From: a virus
IMG/VR virus record: IMGVR_UViG_3300021520_000002
Coordinates: 62,001 to 126,000 of that record
Length of the DNA: 64,000 bases
Strand: one strand, 5' to 3'
Shown: positions 6,786 through 17,315 of the stretch, piece by piece
Layout: each line of letters begins with the position of its first letter
Numbering within the stretch: position 1 is the first letter of the stretch
Program-made: the position numbers and the translations under genes
The notes under the pieces: generated by a model
What the model was told of the DNA's origin: nothing
What the model saw: the letters and a program-made list of their open reading frames with translations, nothing else
Database searches by the model: none

Positions 6786-8987
6786 ATGAATATAACGGGA
6801 CAAAGTCAATACTCAAAAATTGTGTCAGGGTTAAGACAACCAGGTAGAAAATTTGTGGGTCAAGATTTAAATTTAATTTTTGTATATCCAATTTTATTAC
6901 CCAACAAATTACCTGATCTACAAAATGTAGAAATGATAATTAGAAATTTTATATCTACAACATTTTTAAAAGAGATATTCATACAAAACACTATTAGTAT
7001 GATTTCTTTAGCTAATCAGATTCAACCTCTTTCTGACGAGATGGGAATAAGGATAGATCCAAATGCAACAGTTGCTCAAGTATTTCAAAACAATCAAACT
7101 GTTGGAAATATTCCAGTTGCTACAAGATCTGATACTTCTCCAAATTATTCTGTAAGTACACAGTATAGAGATCAAATACAGAGAAAGATTAATGAGAAGA
7201 CAGCTGTAATTCAGAAAGTAGTAAAAACAGATCCAGTGATGAGTAAATTAAATCCTTATGTTGAAATGATAACTATGGGAAATCTTATAGATGTACCAGT
7301 TATTGTAGGTACAAAAACATTTCAAGTAGACACACTTTCATTAATTCATATTTTATTAGCGGCTGTTGCAACAGATACAAAATTAGATAGTATTACTAAT
7401 TTAAATATTATTTGTGATGAACTTAATAAATTAGATGAAACAAAATATTGGAGATTATTAAATAAACTTGCCGCTGAAGATAAATCATTTCATTTATGGT
7501 CATGGATTAAATCTAGTGGAGTTAAAGTTGGAGAAAAAATATCTAACAAAGCAACATTACATATTCCTGAAACATCTAAATTTGTTAGAACTCAAGCAAA
7601 AAAAGTTGGAACTTTTGCATCTAGAATTCAAACTCAGCGAGGTAGTCTCGCTGGTGATATAATTAATCCTCTTAGAGGTAAAACTGGAGATTTAAGTGAT
7701 TTTGCTGAAAGTTCAGCATTTGAAATATTACGAGTTATGAAAACTAATTTAGATCAAACAAGATTATTTTTTAGATTTGTTTTAGATCAAAAATTTCTTA
7801 AATCACAAGTTGGAATTGAACCTTTTGATGAAAAAAGTATGACAAAAGGAATGACAGATAATCTTATTCCAGATTTGAAAAGATCAAGAATATTAACAAT
7901 TTCTGGTTTTCAAGATTTGTTAGCAGCATTTGGACTTTCTGCTTTAAGATCCAGTATAGTTGCAATTGAACCAGAACCAGATGTTGTTGGTTTAGATTTA
8001 CTTAATATAATTAATTCAGAAATTAATGAAAAACTTATTACTAGTCTTACTCAAAGTAATGAAGATGTATTTAAAACTATTTCAAATGGAATGAATTCAG
8101 CTACTATTGAGGCGACTAAACAACAAATTGATGTTATTAAGAATTTATGTAATTTTGATATCGGCAAAGAGATGGTTGATACTGGTAATAAACTAGCTGA
8201 TAAAGAATTACCAGTTAATTTTAACAATCAACAATATGTAGATTATGCTCATACTTTATCTCAACTTGGAGAATTATCTTCTGTAAAAAATAAACAGATT
8301 GAAAATTTGTTATCTCAATTTAGAGATATTGGAACAGAAGTTGTTGGGGTTTTAAGAAATGAAATAAAGACTGAAATTGCACAACGTTTAAAAACTATAT
8401 TTCAAACTTATAGTCAAAATTATACGGCAAATAATGTACCAAGAGTAGCAATTGTATTGACTACTCCATCAAATCAAGTAACAACAGATCAAGTTAATCG
8501 AGGAATTATACCAACAACACTTAATTATCTTACAGAATATTTTTATTTTTTATATTTAAAAGCTTTACAAGTAGCTATTTGTAAACTTATAACTAAAGTT
8601 GAAGTAACAGTTGATACAGCATCTAATGACATTACTGATTGGCCGAATTATACATTGGTTTTGCCGATAGAAATTGTTTCAGCTTTACATGCTGCGATGG
8701 TTTCTAAAGGATGGGAAAGTTTAACTACAGATAAAGAAGGTAATTATTTAACGAGTGAAGAACTTTCTAAAGCTGGAATAATTCATGTGACAGAAAATTA
8801 TGTTAAAGGTATAGTTAAGTTTGTAAGTATGAAATTAGGAGTACCAAATTTTGTTGTAGTCGATTCTAAAAAAGGTGATGTTTATTATAAGTTAATGCAT
8901 CAATCTGGAATCAATAAAACAAAATTATCTACGTTAGAATTATTTGTTAAAGAATCAATAAATAAACCAATTATCAATTATTATTAG
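6786..8987 (+). CDS. Virion protein, 733 aa, unknown
   Basis: Starts after gagggtactt. It is a long protein of mixed alpha/beta character with no signal peptide or catalytic motif. An Asn-rich early part, a central basic part (residues about 235-300) and a helical second half are visible. It is followed at nine bases by the next gene, and the block 6.8-15.4 kb reads as one structural module. A head, neck or baseplate role is inferred from position only. Confidence 0.65.
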   Translation: MNITGQSQYSKIVSGLRQPGRKFVGQDLNLIFVYPILLPNKLPDLQNVEMIIRNFISTTFLKEIFIQNTISMISLANQIQPLSDEMGIRIDPNATVAQVFQNNQTVGNIPVATRSDTSPNYSVSTQYRDQIQRKINEKTAVIQKVVKTDPVMSKLNPYVEMITMGNLIDVPVIVGTKTFQVDTLSLIHILLAAVATDTKLDSITNLNIICDELNKLDETKYWRLLNKLAAEDKSFHLWSWIKSSGVKVGEKISNKATLHIPETSKFVRTQAKKVGTFASRIQTQRGSLAGDIINPLRGKTGDLSDFAESSAFEILRVMKTNLDQTRLFFRFVLDQKFLKSQVGIEPFDEKSMTKGMTDNLIPDLKRSRILTISGFQDLLAAFGLSALRSSIVAIEPEPDVVGLDLLNIINSEINEKLITSLTQSNEDVFKTISNGMNSATIEATKQQIDVIKNLCNFDIGKEMVDTGNKLADKELPVNFNNQQYVDYAHTLSQLGELSSVKNKQIENLLSQFRDIGTEVVGVLRNEIKTEIAQRLKTIFQTYSQNYTANNVPRVAIVLTTPSNQVTTDQVNRGIIPTTLNYLTEYFYFLYLKALQVAICKLITKVEVTVDTASNDITDWPNYTLVLPIEIVSALHAAMVSKGWESLTTDKEGNYLTSEELSKAGIIHVTENYVKGIVKFVSMKLGVPNFVVVDSKKGDVYYKLMHQSGINKTKLSTLELFVKESINKPIINYY

Positions 8988-8996
8988 GAGGATACT

Positions 8997-9728
8997 ATGT
9001 ATAATATTTTAACAGAACAAGAACAATTTAATATGATGAATGAATCTGCAGCCGCGCTTAGGAAAATGAAAAATGAGAAAGTTATTAAAAGAGATCCTTT
9101 AAAAGTTTTATCTGAAAATCTTCAAAGTATTAATATCGGTAGTGATCTTTTTGAATCATTCGATAGTTCATCTTGGGAAGGAAAAGTAAAAGTTGATGTT
9201 TTATATTTTGAACAACTACTTCAGAAATTAAATGAAGAACAGGTTAATTTAGTTGAATCTGCTCTTAATGTATATTTTAAAGATATAAGATTAATTTATG
9301 AATTTGTTAATCTTAAACCAGAGATTTATGGTAAAAATATTAATACTAAGATTTTAGAAGATTCAAATGAAGTAAGTCAACAAAAACTTTCATCCGTTAT
9401 TTATGAATATCTTGATAGTTATTTTTATGGACTGGCACCTGAAAAACGTGTAGATAAATATATTGAAACATCCAGAGAATTAACTAAAACTTTGATTAAT
9501 GAAGGTGTAGAAGCTGAGGAAGCTATTGAATTTAGTGTAAAGACAACAGTTATGGAAAATTTACTTACTAAAATAGCTTTCCCATTTGCAACATGGTCTA
9601 GAATACATTATTTAATAGAATCAGAAGACTATGGTAAAGTATTTGATCGTAAGGCATTGATAGATTTAGTAGAGTCATTTCAGAATAAGGTAGGGTCGAT
9701 ATCGAAGATTGTTGCCGCTGTAATCTAA
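8997..9728 (+). CDS. Virion-region protein with LxE N-terminus, 243 aa
   Basis: A strong aggagg sits 9 bases upstream. The N-terminus MYNILTEQEQ has an LTE site at residues 5-7, in line with the prohead-protease tag family. The rest is helical and acidic. No enzyme motif is seen. It could be an internal head protein or a core/scaffold component cleaved during maturation. Confidence 0.65.
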   Translation: MYNILTEQEQFNMMNESAAALRKMKNEKVIKRDPLKVLSENLQSINIGSDLFESFDSSSWEGKVKVDVLYFEQLLQKLNEEQVNLVESALNVYFKDIRLIYEFVNLKPEIYGKNINTKILEDSNEVSQQKLSSVIYEYLDSYFYGLAPEKRVDKYIETSRELTKTLINEGVEAEEAIEFSVKTTVMENLLTKIAFPFATWSRIHYLIESEDYGKVFDRKALIDLVESFQNKVGSISKIVAAVI

Positions 9729-9750
9729 CTAATCACAAGAGGGGTGTATT

Positions 9751-10989
9751 GTGTCTAAAGTTACTGAAATATATAATAAACTAGATCAAAATTTAAGTTC
9801 TAATGTTACTCTAGTTAATGATTTAAATACTGAGATGAGTAGACTTGTTTCTCAGGCATATTCGCAAGCGATGGCTTCTGATGAAGGTTTTTGTTTTAAG
9901 TTTACACTCCCAATTACAGCAGTAACAAATTTATTCCAGCTTGTTAAACTCGATCAAGATGAAGTTGGAAAAGCGTTTCAAGAAGATTGGAAGTATCCAT
10001 CACACGCAAATATGTATGCTGATCCATATTACCATATATTAATGTTATTATTATATTATGGTCTTCGTAAGAAAAAAGAAATTATGGTTGAACATGCTTT
10101 ATTTCTTATTCTTATAAAAACATGGAATGGTAGAAAAGCTAAATATCTTAAATTTTGTGATAAACGAGTTATGAATTATGTTGTAACACATATGGTAAAT
10201 AATAAACATCTTATATCTAAATATGAATCTCCGTTAAATTTGATAAAAGAATATTTTATTCCAACATTATTGTCGAAGTATAGCAGTGAGATCTTAAAAG
10301 ATCCTTATAGAATGAGACAATTGTTTATGCAAATTTGGGTTAGAGTAGATCAAATATTTGGGTTTAACATGAGAGTAAATCCAATTACCGGAGTTAATGA
10401 AGCACAGGGTGGAATTTTACCATTGTATATGAAAGCTAAGAAAGACAATTTAACATTAGCAACACCAACAATTGCAACTGGAGATGAGGAAGAACCTGAT
10501 TTTGATCAGTATTCGACAATACATAATAGAGATGAAATAACATCAAGTACAACTGATTTTATTACAATGAATACTCAAACTCAGTATCCAGCAAGTTTTA
10601 TTTCAACTGTTAATGGATATACAAAAGTATCATCACATGTGATTGAAGAAATGTTAAAAGCAATGCATAGTCATAAGTTTTATGATATTCTTCATAATAT
10701 TATATCTATCATTTTATCTAGAACAAGTGTTGTTGATAAAAGTGATATTTGTGGTAATGATTTTATGGTAAATGTTAAGAAAAATGTTATTTCATCTAAG
10801 AATACTGATGATATAAGAAACATTCAAAAGTTATTGGATGCTCTTTGTATTCAGATATTTGATGGACCAAGTTTAAAATTAGATTTTAATAAGTATAGTA
10901 ATGTTCAAAGAATTCAAATCCGAAATGTTTTAATTTATGGATTGATTTATAATCTGAAGAAAATAAATTGTCAGGGACAAAGTATTTAA
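9751..10989 (+). CDS. Unknown virion-region protein, 412 aa
   Basis: The gtg start at 9751 is preceded by gaggggtgtatt, and no closer atg exists. The protein is mainly helical, with a conserved-looking segment HAYFL-like HALFLILIKTWNGRKAKYL near residues 115-133. No known family. It ends 5 bases before a palindromic terminator, closing a transcription unit. Confidence 0.65.
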   Translation: MSKVTEIYNKLDQNLSSNVTLVNDLNTEMSRLVSQAYSQAMASDEGFCFKFTLPITAVTNLFQLVKLDQDEVGKAFQEDWKYPSHANMYADPYYHILMLLLYYGLRKKKEIMVEHALFLILIKTWNGRKAKYLKFCDKRVMNYVVTHMVNNKHLISKYESPLNLIKEYFIPTLLSKYSSEILKDPYRMRQLFMQIWVRVDQIFGFNMRVNPITGVNEAQGGILPLYMKAKKDNLTLATPTIATGDEEEPDFDQYSTIHNRDEITSSTTDFITMNTQTQYPASFISTVNGYTKVSSHVIEEMLKAMHSHKFYDILHNIISIILSRTSVVDKSDICGNDFMVNVKKNVISSKNTDDIRNIQKLLDALCIQIFDGPSLKLDFNKYSNVQRIQIRNVLIYGLIYNLKKINCQGQSI

Positions 10990-10994
10990 AATTA

Positions 10995-11030
10995 ATATCG
11001 GCAAGATCTATTACTAAATCTTGCCGATAT
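10995..11030 (+). terminator. Palindromic terminator, ATCGGCAAGATCT family
   Basis: atatcggcaagat and atcttgccgatat form a 13-bp stem around ctattacta, followed by ttaa. One of eight near-identical copies in this window; the symmetry allows it to work on both strands. Confidence 0.75.
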
Positions 11031-11045
11031 TTAACGAGGTAAAAA

Positions 11046-12110
11046 ATGGATAATTTAATAGACTACATAAATCAAGCCTTCTTTACGGAAGATACTGGAG
11101 TTATGAACTATTTCTATCAGCAACAATATCAAAATTATGCTCCAGATATTAATGGATATACCTTATGTTTTATGGTACCACCAGATTTAAGTGGTTATCG
11201 AGTAAAATTTAATGCTGGTTCTGGACTTTATACACAAGGAGATTCCAATTCTTATGTTGGAGAAGTATCAAATATGATGTCTTTTCTAGCTGTGGATTTT
11301 ACACCCCCACAAAGTCAAGTTAATACAGAACAAATATCATCTAGAACTGGAGCTATTCCTTATGCAACTGAAGTTTCAGAATCTGAACAATGTTCTGTTA
11401 CTTTTATAGATACTAATCAATTAGATATTTATCATTTTCATCATATATGGTTAGAATATATAAGAGAAGTTTTGGAAGGTGTAGTTGATCCAGCACCAGA
11501 ATATTTAAATTCAAATTCACAAATACAAGTAGATTATAGTTCACCAATAAATGATATATATGGTGCTATTGATTATGCAGCTTCTCTTTATATTGTAAAG
11601 TATAGACCAGATATGAAAACTATTACATATGTTGCTAAATGTATGGGAATTTTTCCTCAAAGTTTACCTAATAAAGAATTAGTTGGAACAAGAACTTCAA
11701 ATGAATTAACAACATTACCTTTTAATTATTTTTGCACAGCTTATAGAGAAGCAACACATCTTGATTCTGGAAATGGTGCTTGGATACTTGGAGAACTAAA
11801 TAGTTTTATTTTTAAGAAATATGCAACATCTTCAAGATCAATTCTTGGATTATTAACTGGTATGGGATTACAATCTTTATTTGAGACAGATGTTGGTGCA
11901 AGATTACTAAAATCTGTTGGACAAATTGGATCGGATGTTGTAAAATATGCAGATGTAGCATCAACAATATATAAATCAACTGAAAAATTTGGACAAATTT
12001 TTGGAGTTGGACAAACATTTGGTGAGTCAGTGGGTGGTGTTCCAAATATAGTTAGTTTTCCATCATTTAGTTCTTCATCTGATGATCCTGGGATGGGATG
12101 GGGTACATAA
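11046..12110 (+). CDS. Putative tail tube-like or baseplate protein, 354 aa
   Basis: Starts after cgaggtaaaaa. The middle part (GAIPYATEVSESEQCSVTF, then FHHIWLEYIREVLEG, residues about 100-145) resembles the beta-barrel of gp19/gp54-type tube proteins, in which strands are followed by a W-x-x-Y helix. The C-terminal 100 residues are Ser/Gly-rich and loosely folded. Next to a gp6-like gene, a tube-initiator or baseplate-cap role (gp48/gp54 type) is plausible but unproven. Confidence 0.5.
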   Translation: MDNLIDYINQAFFTEDTGVMNYFYQQQYQNYAPDINGYTLCFMVPPDLSGYRVKFNAGSGLYTQGDSNSYVGEVSNMMSFLAVDFTPPQSQVNTEQISSRTGAIPYATEVSESEQCSVTFIDTNQLDIYHFHHIWLEYIREVLEGVVDPAPEYLNSNSQIQVDYSSPINDIYGAIDYAASLYIVKYRPDMKTITYVAKCMGIFPQSLPNKELVGTRTSNELTTLPFNYFCTAYREATHLDSGNGAWILGELNSFIFKKYATSSRSILGLLTGMGLQSLFETDVGARLLKSVGQIGSDVVKYADVASTIYKSTEKFGQIFGVGQTFGESVGGVPNIVSFPSFSSSSDDPGMGWGT

Positions 12111-12136
12111 AATTTTAGAATTAAAAGAGGTAGAAT

Positions 12137-15100
12137 ATGGCAGATTTACCAACGCTCAGTAATGCAACACCTGAAGATTTTATTGATTATTATTTTAATA
12201 ATTTAAAAACAGATCTAGGAGTTTTTGATATTGAAATAGCTAAAGTTGGATTTATTGGCTTTTTAATGAATCTCCTTGGAAATACACATTTTGATGTAAA
12301 AACATATTATGATGGATTATTTAAAGAAGCTTTTGTAGCGACGGCTCAAAGTGAAGAGAGTCAAAATTTACATGCTGCTATTTATGGATATACACCAGCT
12401 TTTGCAATACCAGCAACAGCAACAGGCTCAATTGAATTCGATTTTAATACAGCTCTTTCTACAAAAAATCCTAAGACAGTTAAACGAGAAGTATTTATTG
12501 GATATAGAACAACAGATCCAACAGGAACAACTGCAGAAAGAATTGGTGATATTACATTTAATTCTTCAGTTTATAAATTTACAATTGATGCTTTATATAA
12601 ATTTGTTCAAGAAATTACAAATCCTGGTACACCGTCAGAATCTAGTTCATATTATACAGAAGTAACAACAGTTGATGGAACAAAAATTATAATTCCATCA
12701 TCATCAGCTTATATAATTGTACCACTATATTCAACAACCCAATATAATTATAAAACTTATGAATTTCAAATTCCAAAATATAATCTTGGCTCATTTCAGA
12801 CATATTATTTTACAATTGATAGTGGTTATTATCTTTCTGCTGTTGAAGTTTATATTACTCCTACTGGTGGTGTTGAAGAAGAATATGAGGTTCAATTTGT
12901 TAAATATCTTGCTAGTGGAGATGATAAAACAGTATTTCTTAAAAAGATATCATCAACAAATTATATGCTTGAATTTGGTTCTGGTACTAGAGGAGTTTGG
13001 GTATCTCAATATAATGCTCGAGTAGTTATTAAATATTGTGAAGGAACTGCTGGTAATTTAATTGATTCATCATCAACAAAAATTGCTATTAATTGTGAAA
13101 CTTATAGTAAAGATTATGAAATAGATCCAATAACTGGGAATTTAATTCCTTTTAGTGGTCAAACAATAATAAAATCAAATTCAGTAGTTACAGATTTTGA
13201 ATCATCTAATGGTGGTACAAATTCTTTATCTGGTGATAATTTAAGAAATGAAATTGTAAATTTTATACAATCGAGGGATAATTTAGTTAGTGAAACTGAT
13301 TTTTATAATATTACTAGTGAAAATACTTTTTTAAAAGATTTTAAATTTTTATTTAAAAAGACTAATGTATATGATAATATTTTTCATCTATATAGGGCTT
13401 TTAGAGATAGAAATCAAGAAATATGTTATACAACTGATTATTTATTACCAATAGTAAATATTAATTTAAGTCCAGAAAATCTTATTTTAACATCTATTGT
13501 TGGTACTGGTTCATTAATACCAGGTCATACATATGCATATAGGGTTAGTGCTTATGATTCTTGGGGAGTATCTATTCCTTGTGATGAAGTTAGTATTATA
13601 TTAGCTGTTGGAAGTGATAGTGTAAGAATTACTTGGGACGCTATGAATAATGCTGTTGGTTATAGAATATATGGTAGAACTGTTAGTTCACAAGGAATGT
13701 ATTGGGATACAACTGATTTATTTATTGTTGATGATGGGAGTGCTGGTACTCCAGAAATTGTTCCAAGTGGTGCAACTTTAACTGATATGATTTATGATCC
13801 AGTTTTCTTTTTAGATGATTCATTTAGTTGTACACCAGATTCAGTAACTAATATTTTTTCAAGTGTAAATCATGGATTAGATGATGATGATGTTATATGT
13901 TTCTCTGGTACAGGTGGTGGAGTTACTGTTCAAACATATTATTATATTATTGATTCAATAGTAGATTCTTTTAAAATATCTCTTAGTAGAAGTGGAACAG
14001 CCGTAACATTAACAGATAATATAGTTAATGGTTTTTTCCGACCTTTTATTAGTCCTTTTTTTTATAAAGGAAATTCTAGATTAGGATATTTTGATGGATA
14101 TATTTTAGATCAAAATTTGTTGGTTCAATTTAGTGAAGTTATTTTAAGTACAAATACTATAGGTACTGGTTTTGATGTTCCTGTGATTTATCTTAATTTA
14201 AATTATAATATGATTACAGAGACAACAATATTACAAGTTAAATCATATCAGGATATTTCAGCATTACAGTTTGTTATTACTGTTTTTGGTTCTACAATAG
14301 CAAATCAGACTATGGTTTGGAATCCAGTAACAGATGCATTTGAATGGAATTATACTAATAGTTTAACATTTGGTATTATGGAAGAAGAATTACAAATTGA
14401 AGTTGTTGGATATGAATTTACAACTGTTTTTGTTGAAAGATTTAGAAGTAGAACAAGTAGTTTTTATCAAATATTAAATATAAGTGATCAATTAAGGTTA
14501 TTTAGATATGTTTATGGTACTAATATGTATATATTAAATCTTCCAGTAATATATTATGGAGGATTTATTAGTGATTCCGATTATTATTTAGATAAAATAT
14601 ATGAATTTATGATTAGTGCAAGTTTTCAAAATAATAGAATGATAACTGACAATGTTCAAGGTAGATTTTTAAATACTTATATTATTAAATCACCAGTGAT
14701 TGAAAATTGTTTAGTTCAGAAGGGAGAAGTATTTTCTGATTATAATTGGTTGGTTGGTATTTTAGAAACTTTAGATGAACCTTATTTAACAGTACCATTA
14801 GTTGGAGATAGATATCGAGTAAGTACTACTCCAGTTGGAGGAAGTGTATTTGATGGACATGCTAATGAAATAGCAATATATGCGGTTGGTGGTTGGACAT
14901 TTTATATTCCCATTGAAGATGATGGAGTTTTTGATGCAACATCAAGATTTGCTTATATTTGGGATAGTTCTGCTTGGGTTAGTATTCCTTCTATTAGATT
15001 GCCTTTAAAAATGATTGTGAATATTAAAGTGAATAAGGATTATACAGATAGAAATCCAACAGATCTTGGTCAAGTAAAAACTAATTTAATATTAACATTA

Positions 15101-15379
15101 GCTGATCATTTACAGACATGGAGAACAGGAGTTAATATTAAATTTTATAGTAGTCAAATAGTTGATATAATACACAATAATAGACCATGGGTTAAATCTG
15201 TTGTTGTTTTAGTTACAGATTCATCTCCTGTTCCAAATAGTCTTAATAATGGTATTGAAATTATAACTGAAGATTTAGTAGTTCTTGGTAATTTACCTGA
15301 TAAGCTTGAGATTTTAAAATATATACCACCCATGATTTATTGGGATATTAATAACATTGTTGTGAATTTAAGTATTTAA
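12137..15379 (+). CDS. Baseplate wedge protein, gp6/Baseplate_J-like with inserted domains
   Basis: 1080 aa. Near residues 55-95 the run EAFVATAQSEESQNLHAAIY followed by GYTPAFAIPATATGSIEF is typical of gp6/baseplate J proteins, which build the wedge ring of contractile tails. The region about 445-560 looks like a fibronectin type III fold (HTYAYRVSAYDSWGVS, then VRITWDAMNNAVGYRIYGR). It is followed by a module with NHGLDDDDVICFSGTGGG, seen in phage adhesins. The C-terminal part (VNIKVNKDYTDRNP onward) returns to a baseplate-type sequence. Inserted adhesion-type domains would be surface exposed. Confidence 0.75.
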   Translation: MADLPTLSNATPEDFIDYYFNNLKTDLGVFDIEIAKVGFIGFLMNLLGNTHFDVKTYYDGLFKEAFVATAQSEESQNLHAAIYGYTPAFAIPATATGSIEFDFNTALSTKNPKTVKREVFIGYRTTDPTGTTAERIGDITFNSSVYKFTIDALYKFVQEITNPGTPSESSSYYTEVTTVDGTKIIIPSSSAYIIVPLYSTTQYNYKTYEFQIPKYNLGSFQTYYFTIDSGYYLSAVEVYITPTGGVEEEYEVQFVKYLASGDDKTVFLKKISSTNYMLEFGSGTRGVWVSQYNARVVIKYCEGTAGNLIDSSSTKIAINCETYSKDYEIDPITGNLIPFSGQTIIKSNSVVTDFESSNGGTNSLSGDNLRNEIVNFIQSRDNLVSETDFYNITSENTFLKDFKFLFKKTNVYDNIFHLYRAFRDRNQEICYTTDYLLPIVNINLSPENLILTSIVGTGSLIPGHTYAYRVSAYDSWGVSIPCDEVSIILAVGSDSVRITWDAMNNAVGYRIYGRTVSSQGMYWDTTDLFIVDDGSAGTPEIVPSGATLTDMIYDPVFFLDDSFSCTPDSVTNIFSSVNHGLDDDDVICFSGTGGGVTVQTYYYIIDSIVDSFKISLSRSGTAVTLTDNIVNGFFRPFISPFFYKGNSRLGYFDGYILDQNLLVQFSEVILSTNTIGTGFDVPVIYLNLNYNMITETTILQVKSYQDISALQFVITVFGSTIANQTMVWNPVTDAFEWNYTNSLTFGIMEEELQIEVVGYEFTTVFVERFRSRTSSFYQILNISDQLRLFRYVYGTNMYILNLPVIYYGGFISDSDYYLDKIYEFMISASFQNNRMITDNVQGRFLNTYIIKSPVIENCLVQKGEVFSDYNWLVGILETLDEPYLTVPLVGDRYRVSTTPVGGSVFDGHANEIAIYAVGGWTFYIPIEDDGVFDATSRFAYIWDSSAWVSIPSIRLPLKMIVNIKVNKDYTDRNPTDLGQVKTNLILTLADHLQTWRTGVNIKFYSSQIVDIIHNNRPWVKSVVVLVTDSSPVPNSLNNGIEIITEDLVVLGNLPDKLEILKYIPPMIYWDINNIVVNLSI

Positions 15380-15389
15380 ATTTGTTTCA

Positions 15390-15421
15390 ATCGGCAAGAT
15401 CTGAAAAATGATCTTGCCGAT
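15390..15421 (+). terminator. Palindromic terminator, ATCGGCAAGATCT family
   Basis: atcggcaagatc / gatcttgccgat, a 12-bp perfect stem with an 8-base loop, 10 bases after the gp6-like stop. Confidence 0.75.
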
Positions 15422-15448
15422 GTTCCAAAATTGGAGGCGAAAAATTTT

Positions 15449-17305
15449 ATGATACGGGCACCATTTGTTTTAACTAAATATGATGAAGAGTCACTGAATC
15501 TTCTTCAAGAAAGTAATGGAATAAGTATCGATGAATTTAAACAAAATGAGTGGTTTAAATGTCGAGAGAATCCATTCTATTTTATTTTGAATTATGTTTA
15601 CCTACCAGAAGTTGGTGGGAAATTAAAATACACAAAAGAATATTTACACCCAAAATTTAGAAGAATAATAAAATCAATATATAAAAATCATATGGCAATG
15701 TTAATGGCTTCAAGACAGTTAGGAAAAAGCTCAATTGCCGCTTGTCTACTTGCTTGGGCATTAATCTTTTTTCCAAATAATAGAGTTGTTATTCTAAACT
15801 ATAGAAAAATTGCCGCTCAAGAAAACTTAAAGAAAATAAAGTTCATAATACAAAATTTACCAAGTTGGATGAGGATTCCTTATAGATCTAAAAGTGAAAT
15901 AAAGGAATATGCTGAATTACAAAATGGTTCAAGAATAGACACATTTTATCCTTCATCAACAAGTTCTCCTTCTACATTAGCTCGTTCATTAACAGTTCCA
16001 ATCTTATATGTTGATGAGGTAGCTTTTATTTCTCATATGGAAGAAATTTATGGTTCAGCACAGCAGACACTTTCTAATGCTAGAGAACAAGCTATTAAAA
16101 ATAGTTATCCCTACTTTATTTTTATGACATCAACTCCCAACGGTGTTGAAGGTGATGGAAAATTCTTTTATGATTTTTGGATGAATGCTGTTGAATCTGA
16201 TGATCTTTTTGCTGAAGATCCAGAAACTGGAATGGAAGATTGGATACCAAATACTGATGATGTTCTTAATCAACCAGATAAAAATAGTTTTACAAGAGTT
16301 AAATATCATTGGTCTGAAAATCCAGATAAAACTATAGCATGGTATGAACAACAAAAGAAAGAACTCAACTTTGATCTTAGAAAGATTAATCAGGAATTAG
16401 ATATACTTTTTGTTGGTGGGACAAATTGTATTTTTACCGATGAAGTTTTACAAAAGTTAACATTTTTTCCTAGAGCAAATTATCTTGAACTTTCAAATCA
16501 AGTTCAGTTCGATATGTATGAGGAAATTGATACTCAAGATTATTATTTATTAGGGGTAGATACAGCGAGTTCTATTAAAGGAGCTTTTAATGCTCTTGAA
16601 TTATTTTCATATAGAGATTTTAAACAAGTTGGTGAAGCTAATGTTAGATTGGGGTCATTGACTAAATATGGTGAAACTGTTGATTCATTATTTAGACAAA
16701 TATATAAAACAACACAAAGAATAATTCTTTGTATAGAAAATAATTCTATCGGCAAAGCAGTTATTGAACATCTAATTTATCATATTAAAGATTTTAATTA
16801 TATGCCTTTTATATATAAAGAAAAAGATCCTGATATGGTAGAAAAACATGAATTTGGAATTTCAACAACTGGGAAATCTAAAGAATTAATGGTTTCTCTT
16901 TTTTATGATCATATTAATCAAAATCCACAATGTTTAAAATCCCAAAATTTAATTGCACAATTAGGTACAATTCAAAGATCGAATCGTGGAACAATTAAAG
17001 CTTCGGGTTTTAGTGATATGTTTATGTCTGGAAGTTTTTGTGCATATGTTCGTAATAGAACATTTCTAGATATTTTGCCGTTATTAGGTCAATCAAATAA
17101 ACAAGTACAAGATACATTTTTTAACTCGGTAAAAACTGCTGCTGAAATGATGAATGTTAAATTAATTATTAAAAATTCTTTACAACAAGAAACTGGTTTT
17201 ATGTCTGTTCAAGAAGATTCTTATAGAGATGAAGATGCTAAACACGAAAGTGATACAATATTAGATGAAGATTGGAGAATATATATACCGATCATGACAC
17301 CATAG
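15449..17305 (+). CDS. terL: Terminase large subunit
   Basis: DNA-packaging motor ATPase and nuclease. The atg at 15449 follows ttggaggcg; an upstream ttg lies inside that ribosome site and is rejected. The N-terminus holds CRENPFYFILNYV. ATPase: Walker A-like SRQLGKS near residue 88, Walker B ILYVDEVAF near 190, and a coupling-type segment FIFMTSTPNG near 226. Nuclease: LLGVDTAS near 369 (Asp), ILCIENNSIGK near 428 (Glu) and SGFSDMFMSGSF near 523 (Asp). At 618 aa it is the usual length for T4-type gp17 proteins. It docks on the portal encoded at 30377. Confidence 0.93.
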   Translation: MIRAPFVLTKYDEESLNLLQESNGISIDEFKQNEWFKCRENPFYFILNYVYLPEVGGKLKYTKEYLHPKFRRIIKSIYKNHMAMLMASRQLGKSSIAACLLAWALIFFPNNRVVILNYRKIAAQENLKKIKFIIQNLPSWMRIPYRSKSEIKEYAELQNGSRIDTFYPSSTSSPSTLARSLTVPILYVDEVAFISHMEEIYGSAQQTLSNAREQAIKNSYPYFIFMTSTPNGVEGDGKFFYDFWMNAVESDDLFAEDPETGMEDWIPNTDDVLNQPDKNSFTRVKYHWSENPDKTIAWYEQQKKELNFDLRKINQELDILFVGGTNCIFTDEVLQKLTFFPRANYLELSNQVQFDMYEEIDTQDYYLLGVDTASSIKGAFNALELFSYRDFKQVGEANVRLGSLTKYGETVDSLFRQIYKTTQRIILCIENNSIGKAVIEHLIYHIKDFNYMPFIYKEKDPDMVEKHEFGISTTGKSKELMVSLFYDHINQNPQCLKSQNLIAQLGTIQRSNRGTIKASGFSDMFMSGSFCAYVRNRTFLDILPLLGQSNKQVQDTFFNSVKTAAEMMNVKLIIKNSLQQETGFMSVQEDSYRDEDAKHESDTILDEDWRIYIPIMTP

Positions 17306-17315
17306 GAGAGTTAGT

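Noticed and set aside
12351-13025. Plus-strand frames inside the gp6-like gene
   Set aside because: Gln/Leu/Ile-rich alternate-frame shadows with no ribosome sites.
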